DNA of 57,431 nucleotides from Saccoglossus kowalevskii (lineage: Eukaryota; Hemichordata; Enteropneusta; Harrimaniidae): positions 1 through 57,431 of the forward strand of contig NW_003128999.1 of the NCBI RefSeq assembly GCF_000003605.2, in the 5' to 3' direction. The notes under the pieces are model-generated. The model made no database searches and was not told where the DNA came from. It was given only the letters and a program-made list of their open reading frames with translations. The first letter of the stretch is position 1. Every line of letters begins with the position of its first letter. The position numbers and the translations under genes are program-made. Below are positions 52,727 through 57,431 of the stretch, in pieces.

Positions 52727-53054
52727 GACGTTATACTGACTTCACAGTAAGTAGACGTGAATATACATGTCGCAATAATGACTTCACAAAAAGTAGTCAT
52801 GACTTTACATGTCGTAATAATGACTTCACAGTAAGTAGTCGTGGCTTTACATGTCATAATAATGACTTCACAGGAAGTAGTCGCGACTTTGCATGTCGTA
52901 ATTATGACTTCACAGTAAGTAGTCCTGACTTTACATGTCGTAATAATGACTTCACAGTAAGTAGTCATGACTTTACATGTCGTAATAATGACTTCACAGA
53001 AAGTAATCGTGACTTTACATGACGTTATAATGACTTCACAGTAAGTAGACGTGA
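52727..53054. repeat. Eight-monomer variant cassette, copy 4 of 4
   Basis: Same ordered diagnostic variants as the other three copies. The offset from copy 3 is 11,170 bp, which is 266 monomers minus the two 1-bp deletions at about 45,488 and 46,979. Confidence 0.92.
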
Positions 53055-54280
53055 TTTTACATGTCGTAATAATGACTTCACAGAAAGTAATCGTGACTTT
53101 ACATGTCGTAATAATGACTTCACAGTAAGTAGTCGTGACTTTACATGACGTTATAATGACTTCACAGAAAGTAATCGTGACTTTACATGACGTTATAATG
53201 ACTTCACAGAAAGTAGTCGTGATTTTACATGTCGTATTAATGACTTCACAGTAAGTAGTCGTGACTTTACATGTCATAATAATGACGTCACAGAAAGTAA
53301 TCGTGACTTTACATGTCGTAATAATGACTTCACAGTAAGTAGTCGTGACTTTACATGTCGTTATAATGACTTCACAGAAAGTAGTTGTGACTTTACATGT
53401 CGTAATAATGACTTCACAGCAAGTAGTCGTGACTTTGCATGTCATAATAATGACGTCACAGAAAGTAATCGTGACTTTACATGTCGTAATAATGACTTCA
53501 CAGTAAGTAGTCGTGACTTTACATGTCGTAATAATGACTTCACAGTAAGTAGTCGTGACTTTACATGTCGTTATAACGACTTCACAGAAAGTAGTCGTGA
53601 CTTTACATGTCGTAATAATGACTTCACAGTAAGTAGTCATGACTTTACATGTCGTAATAATGACTTCACAGAAAGTAATCGTGACTTTACATGACGTTAT
53701 AATGACTTCACAGTAAGTAGACGTGATTTTACATGTCGTAATAATGACTTCACAGAAAGTAATCGTGACTTTACATGTCGTAATAATGACTTCACAGTAA
53801 GTAGTCGTGACTTTACATGACGTTATAATGACTTCACAGAAAGTAATCGTGACTTTACATGACGTTATAATGACTTCACAGAAAGTAGTCGTGATTTTAC
53901 ATGTCGTATTAATGACTTCACAGTAAGTAGTCGTGACTTTACATGTCATAATAATGACGTCACAGAAAGTAATCGTGACTTTACATGTCGTAATAATGAC
54001 TTCACAGTAAGTAGTCGTGACTTTACATGTCGTTATAATGACTTCACAGAAAGTAGTTGTGACTTTACATGTCGTAATAATGACTTCACAGAAAGTAGTC
54101 GTGACTTTGCATGTCATAATAATGACGTCACAGAAAGTAATCGTGACTTTACATGTCGTAATAATGACTTCACAGTAAGTAGTCGTGACTTTACATGTCG
54201 TAATAATGACTTCACAGTAAGTAGTCGTGACTTTACATGTCGTTATAACGACTTCACAGAAAGTAGTCGTGGCTTTACAT

Positions 54281-57200
54281 GTCGTAATAATGACTTCACA
54301 GAAAGTAGTCGTGACTTTACATGTCGTAATAATGACGTCACAGAAAGTAATCGTGACTTTACATGTCGTTATATTGACTTCATTGTAAGTTGTCGTGACT
54401 TTACATGTCGTAATAATGACTTCACAGAAAGTAGTCGTGACTTTACATGTCGTAATAATGACTTCACAGAAAGTAGTCGTGACTTTACATGTCGTAATAA
54501 TGACGTCACAGAAAGTAATCGTGACTTTACATGTCGTAATAATGACTTCACAGTAAGTAGTTGTGGCTTTACATGTCGTAATAATGACTTCACAGAAAGT
54601 AGTCGTTCCTTTACATGTCGTAATGTTGACTTCACAGTAAGTAGTCGTGACTTTACATGTCGTAATAATGACTTCACAGAAAGTAGTCGTGATTTTACAT
54701 GACGTTATAATGACTTCACAGGAAGTAGTCGTGGCTTTACATGTCGTAATAATGACTTCACAGTAAGTAGTCGTGACTTTACATGTCGTAATAATGACTT
54801 CACAGAAAGTAGTCGTGACTTTACATGTCGTAATAATGACGTCACAGAAAGTAATCGTGATTTTACATGACGTTATAATGACTTCACAGGAAGTAGTCGT
54901 GGCTTTACATGTCGTAATAATGACTTCACAGTAAGTAGTCGTGACTTTACATGTCGTAATAATGACTTCACAGAAAGTAGTCGTGACTTTACATGTCGTA
55001 ATAATGACGTCACAGAAAGTAATCGTGACTTTACATGTCGTTATATTGACTTCATTGTAAGTTGTCGTGACTTTACATGTCGTAATAATGACTTCACAGA
55101 AAGTAGTCGTGACTTTACATGTCGTAATAATGACTTCACAGAAAGTAATCGTGACTTTACATGACGTTATAATGACTTCACAGAAAGTAGTCGTGATTTT
55201 ACATGTCGTATTAATGACTTCACAGTAAGTAGTCGTGACTTTGCATGTCATAATAATGACGTCACAGAAAGTAATCGTGACTTTTCCTGTCGTAATAATG
55301 ACGTCACAGAAAGTAATCGTGACTTTACATGTCGTTATAACGACTTCACAGAAAGTAGTCGTGACTTTACATGTCGTAATAATGACTTCACAGAAAGTAG
55401 TCGTGACTTTACATGTCGTAATAAGGACGTCACACAAAGTAATCGTGACTTTACATGTCGTAATAATGACTTCACAGAAAGTAGTCGTGATTTTACGTGA
55501 CGTTATAATGACTTCACAGGAAGTAGTCGAGGCTTTACATGTCGTAATAATGACTTCACAGTAAGTAATCATGACTTTATATGTCGTAATGATGACTTCA
55601 CAGTAAGTAGTTGGGGCTTTACATGTCGTAATAATGACTTCACAGTAAGTAGTCGTGACTTTACATGTCGTAATAATGACTTCACAGAAAGTAGTCGTGA
55701 CTTTACATGTCGTAATAATGACGTCACAGAAAGTAATCGTGACTTTACATGTCGTTATATTGACTTCATTGTAAGTTGTCGTGACTTTACATGTCGTAAT
55801 AATGACTTCACAGAAAGTAGTCGTGACTTTACATGTCGTAATAATGACTTCACAGAAAGTAATCGTGACTTTAAATGACGTTATAATGACTTCACAGAAA
55901 GTAGTCGTGATTTTACATGTCGTATTAATGACTTCACAGTAAGTAGTCGTGACTTTGCATGTCATAATAATGACGTCACAGAAAGTAATCGTGACTTTTC
56001 CTGTCGTAATAATGACGTCACAGAAAGTAATCGTGACTTTAAATGTCGTAATAATGACTTCACAGTAAGTAGTAGTGACTTTAAATGTCGTAATAATGAC
56101 TTCACAGAAAGTAGTCGTGACTTTACATGTCGTAATAATGACGTCACAGAAAGTAATCGTGACTTTACATGTCGTAATAATGACTTCACAGTAAGTAGTC
56201 GTGGCTTTACATGTCGTAATAATGACTTCACAGAAAGTAGTCGTTCCTTTACATGTCGTAATGTTGACTTCACAGTAAGTAGTCGTGACTTTACATGTCG
56301 TAATAATGACTTCACAGAAAGTAGTCGTGATTTTACATGACGTTATAATGACTTCACAGGAAGTAGTCGTGGCTTTACATGTCGTAATAATGACTTCACA
56401 GTAAGTAGTCGTGACTTTACATGTCGTAATAATGACTTCACAGAAAGTAGTCGTGACTTTACATGTCGTAATAATGACGTCACAGAAAGTAATCGTGACT
56501 TTACATGTCGTTATATTGACTTCATTGTAAGTTGTCGTGACTTTACATGTCGTAATAATGACTTCACAGAAAGTAGTCGTGACTTTACATGTCGTAATAA
56601 TGACTTCACAGAAAGTAATCGTGACTTTACATGACGTTATAATGACTTCACAGAAAGTAGTCGTGATTTTACATGTCGTATTAATGACTTCACAGTAAGT
56701 AGTCGTGACTTTGCATGTCATAATAATGACGTCACAGAAAGTAATCGTGACTTTTCCTGTCGTAATAATGACGTCACAGAAAGTAATCGTGACTTTACAT
56801 GTCGTAATAATGACTTCACAGTAAGTAGTAGTGACTTTACATGTCGTAATAATGACTTCACAGAAAGTGGTCGTGACTTTACATGTCGTAATAATGACGT
56901 CACAGAAAGTAATCGTGACTTTACATGTCGTAATAATGACTTCACAGTAAGTAGTCGTGGCTTTACATGTCGTAATAATGACTTCACAGAAAGTAGTCGT
57001 TCCTTTACATGTCGTAATAATGACTTCACAGTAAGTAGTAGTGACTTTACATGTCGTAATAATGACTTCACAGAAAGTAGTCGTTCCTTTACATGTCGTA
57101 ATAATGACTTCACAGAAAGTAGTCGTGGCTTTACATGTCGTAATAATGACGTCACAGAAAGTAATCGTGACTTTACATGTCGTAATAATGACTTCACAGT

Positions 57201-57386
57201 AAGTAGTAGTGACTTTAAATGTCGTAATAATGACTTCACAGAAAGTAGTCGTGACTTTACATGTCGTAATAATGACGTCACAGAAAGTAATCGTGACTTT
57301 ACATGTCGTAATAATGACTTCACAGTAAGTAGTCGTGGCTTTACATGTCGTAATAATGACTTCACAGAAAGTAGTCGTTCCTTTAC
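54281..57386. repeat. Family I higher-order repeat domain (right terminal)
   Basis: Family I phase markers return at 54,368, 55,040, 55,754 and 56,510. The start matches 29,2xx-29,7xx (shared GTAGTTGTGGCTTTAC at about 54,560 and 29,405). Later parts match about 33,4xx and 16,1xx (shared CTTTAAATGACG at about 55,870 and 16,144). The final kilobase is a dense run of GTAGTAGTGAC and GTCGTTCCTTTAC monomers. The last monomer stops within GTCGTTCCTTTAC. Confidence 0.85.
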
Positions 57387-57431
57387 CGTTAAAGTCCTAT
57401 TATAAACCGCGGTTTATATTACAATGTATCA
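57387..57431. other. Non-repeat flank at right end of the array
   Basis: After ...GTTCCTTTAC at 57,386 the expected ATGTCG does not follow, and the remaining 45 bases do not fit the monomer. This is the only non-satellite sequence in the window. It is too short to identify. It contains an 18-bp perfect palindrome. No gene or known element end can be called. Confidence 0.85.
57401..57418. repeat. 18-bp perfect palindrome beside the array end
   Basis: TATAAACCGCGGTTTATA equals its own reverse complement and contains a CCGCGG core. It begins 15 bases after the last satellite base. It could be part of a mobile element terminus, a protein-binding site or chance. The flank is too short to decide. 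Confidence 0.9.

Larger units (their letters stand above)
41456..54280. repeat. Family II higher-order repeat domain (main)
   Basis: A recurring Family II core starts at each GTAGACGTGATTTTAC unit: at 43,891, 46,536, 48,971, 50,105, 51,281, 53,045 and 53,717 (also 37,256 outside this domain). It continues with two near-consensus units, two CATGACGTTATAATGAC units, GTCGTATTAATGAC, TTTACATGTCATAATAATG, GTCGTTATAATGAC with GTAGTTGTGAC, and TTTGCATGTCATAATAATG. From 43,618 to 54,368 (10.7 kb) the Family I phase marker is absent. Short Family I-like stretches remain at 42,820-43,700 and 45,480-45,990. Two single-base deletions occur, at about 45,488 (GTAAGTGTCG) and 46,979 (GTCGTATAATG). Confidence 0.85.
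1..57386. repeat. 42-bp satellite (minisatellite) tandem array, about 1,366 monomers
   Basis: Every part of this interval aligns to one 42-bp unit. The consensus can be read as GTAGTCGTGACTTTACAT, then GTCGTAATAATG, then ACTTCACAGAAA; 15 of 42 bases are G or C. I followed the phase of one marker variant (GTTATATTGAC) along the array. Its position modulo 42 changes only where a small indel is visible: 26 at the left end, 25, 22, 26, 25, 23, 24, 23, 22 and finally 20 near the right end. No unrelated sequence interrupts the array. Variation is mostly single substitutions at recurring positions, including AGTCG/AATCG, CAGAAA/CAGTAA/CAGGAA, GACTTC/GACGTC, GACTTT/GATTTT/GGCTTT, TACATG/TATATG/TGCATG, and AATAAT/AATGAT/TATATT/TATAAC. 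This is noncoding satellite DNA by structure. Its chromosomal role (pericentromeric, subtelomeric or other) cannot be told from the sequence. The array continues beyond the left edge of the window. Confidence 0.98.

Noticed and set aside
1..57386. Short plus-strand frames beginning MTLHVVIMTSQK and minus-strand frames with VKSLLRHVKSRLLS repeats
   Set aside because: These are the other open frames of the same satellite monomer. They end at the regular TGACG- or TAG-creating variants and have no independent support.
1..57386. CRISPR array
   Set aside because: The 42-bp units are contiguous, with no unique spacers between conserved repeats. Differences are point variants spread over the whole monomer, and there are no cas genes.
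1..57386. Telomeric or simple microsatellite repeat
   Set aside because: The period is 42 bp with stable internal sequence. No 5-8-bp telomere-like period and no di- or trinucleotide run is present.
1..57386. Tandem tRNA, 5S rRNA or other RNA genes
   Set aside because: The monomer is too short, and I found no tRNA A/B box pair, T-arm motif or rRNA-like sequence in any monomer variant.
57387..57431. Transposon terminal inverted repeat or Helitron 3' end in the right flank
   Set aside because: Only 45 bases are available. There is a palindrome, but no CTRR end, no target-site duplication and no second terminus in the window.

Overview
The window is one uninterrupted tandem array of a 42-bp satellite monomer. 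It runs from base 1 to about base 57,386 (roughly 1,366 monomers) and is followed by only 45 bases of different sequence at the right end. I see no protein-coding gene, tRNA, rRNA, CRISPR array or recognisable transposon in it. A 42-bp array of this length with nested higher-order repeats is typical of satellite DNA in a eukaryotic nuclear genome. The sequence does not identify the species. The left edge of the array lies outside the window.

The consensus monomer is AT-rich (15 of 42 bases are G or C). It looks like two diverged half-units: GTAGTCGTGACTTTACAT (18 nt), then GTCGTAATAATG followed by ACTTCACAGAAA (24 nt). Monomers differ from the consensus at a limited set of positions. The variants recur in fixed orders, so the array has a higher-order repeat (HOR) structure. 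Family I is marked by a monomer reading GTTATATTGAC then TTCATTGTAAGTTG. It fills about 1-13,040, 15,300-36,780, 38,540-41,455 and 54,280-57,386. Family II is marked by GTAGACGTGATTTTAC monomers. It fills about 36,780-38,540 and most of 41,455-54,280, with a mixed patch at 13,040-15,300. Within these domains there are local tandem HORs of 546, 756, 1,134/1,176, 1,218 and 1,806 bp, all exact multiples of 42. There are also dispersed segmental copies separated by up to 40 kb.

Open reading frames of up to about 2,230 codons occur, but they follow from arithmetic. Because 42 is 3 x 14, four of the six frames of the consensus have no stop codon. The common variants are mostly amino-acid-changing in the longest frame, so I annotate no CDS.

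Features worth a second look: (i) a dense, regularly spaced series of perfect TGACGTCA (CRE/bZIP) palindromes; (ii) a monomer variant carrying a perfect 14-bp palindrome; (iii) CpG-decay variants that suggest germline methylation; (iv) a single 294-bp unequal-exchange event visible between two long copies; (v) clusters of 1-bp indels that probably mark assembly joins; (vi) an 18-bp perfect palindrome just outside the right end of the array.
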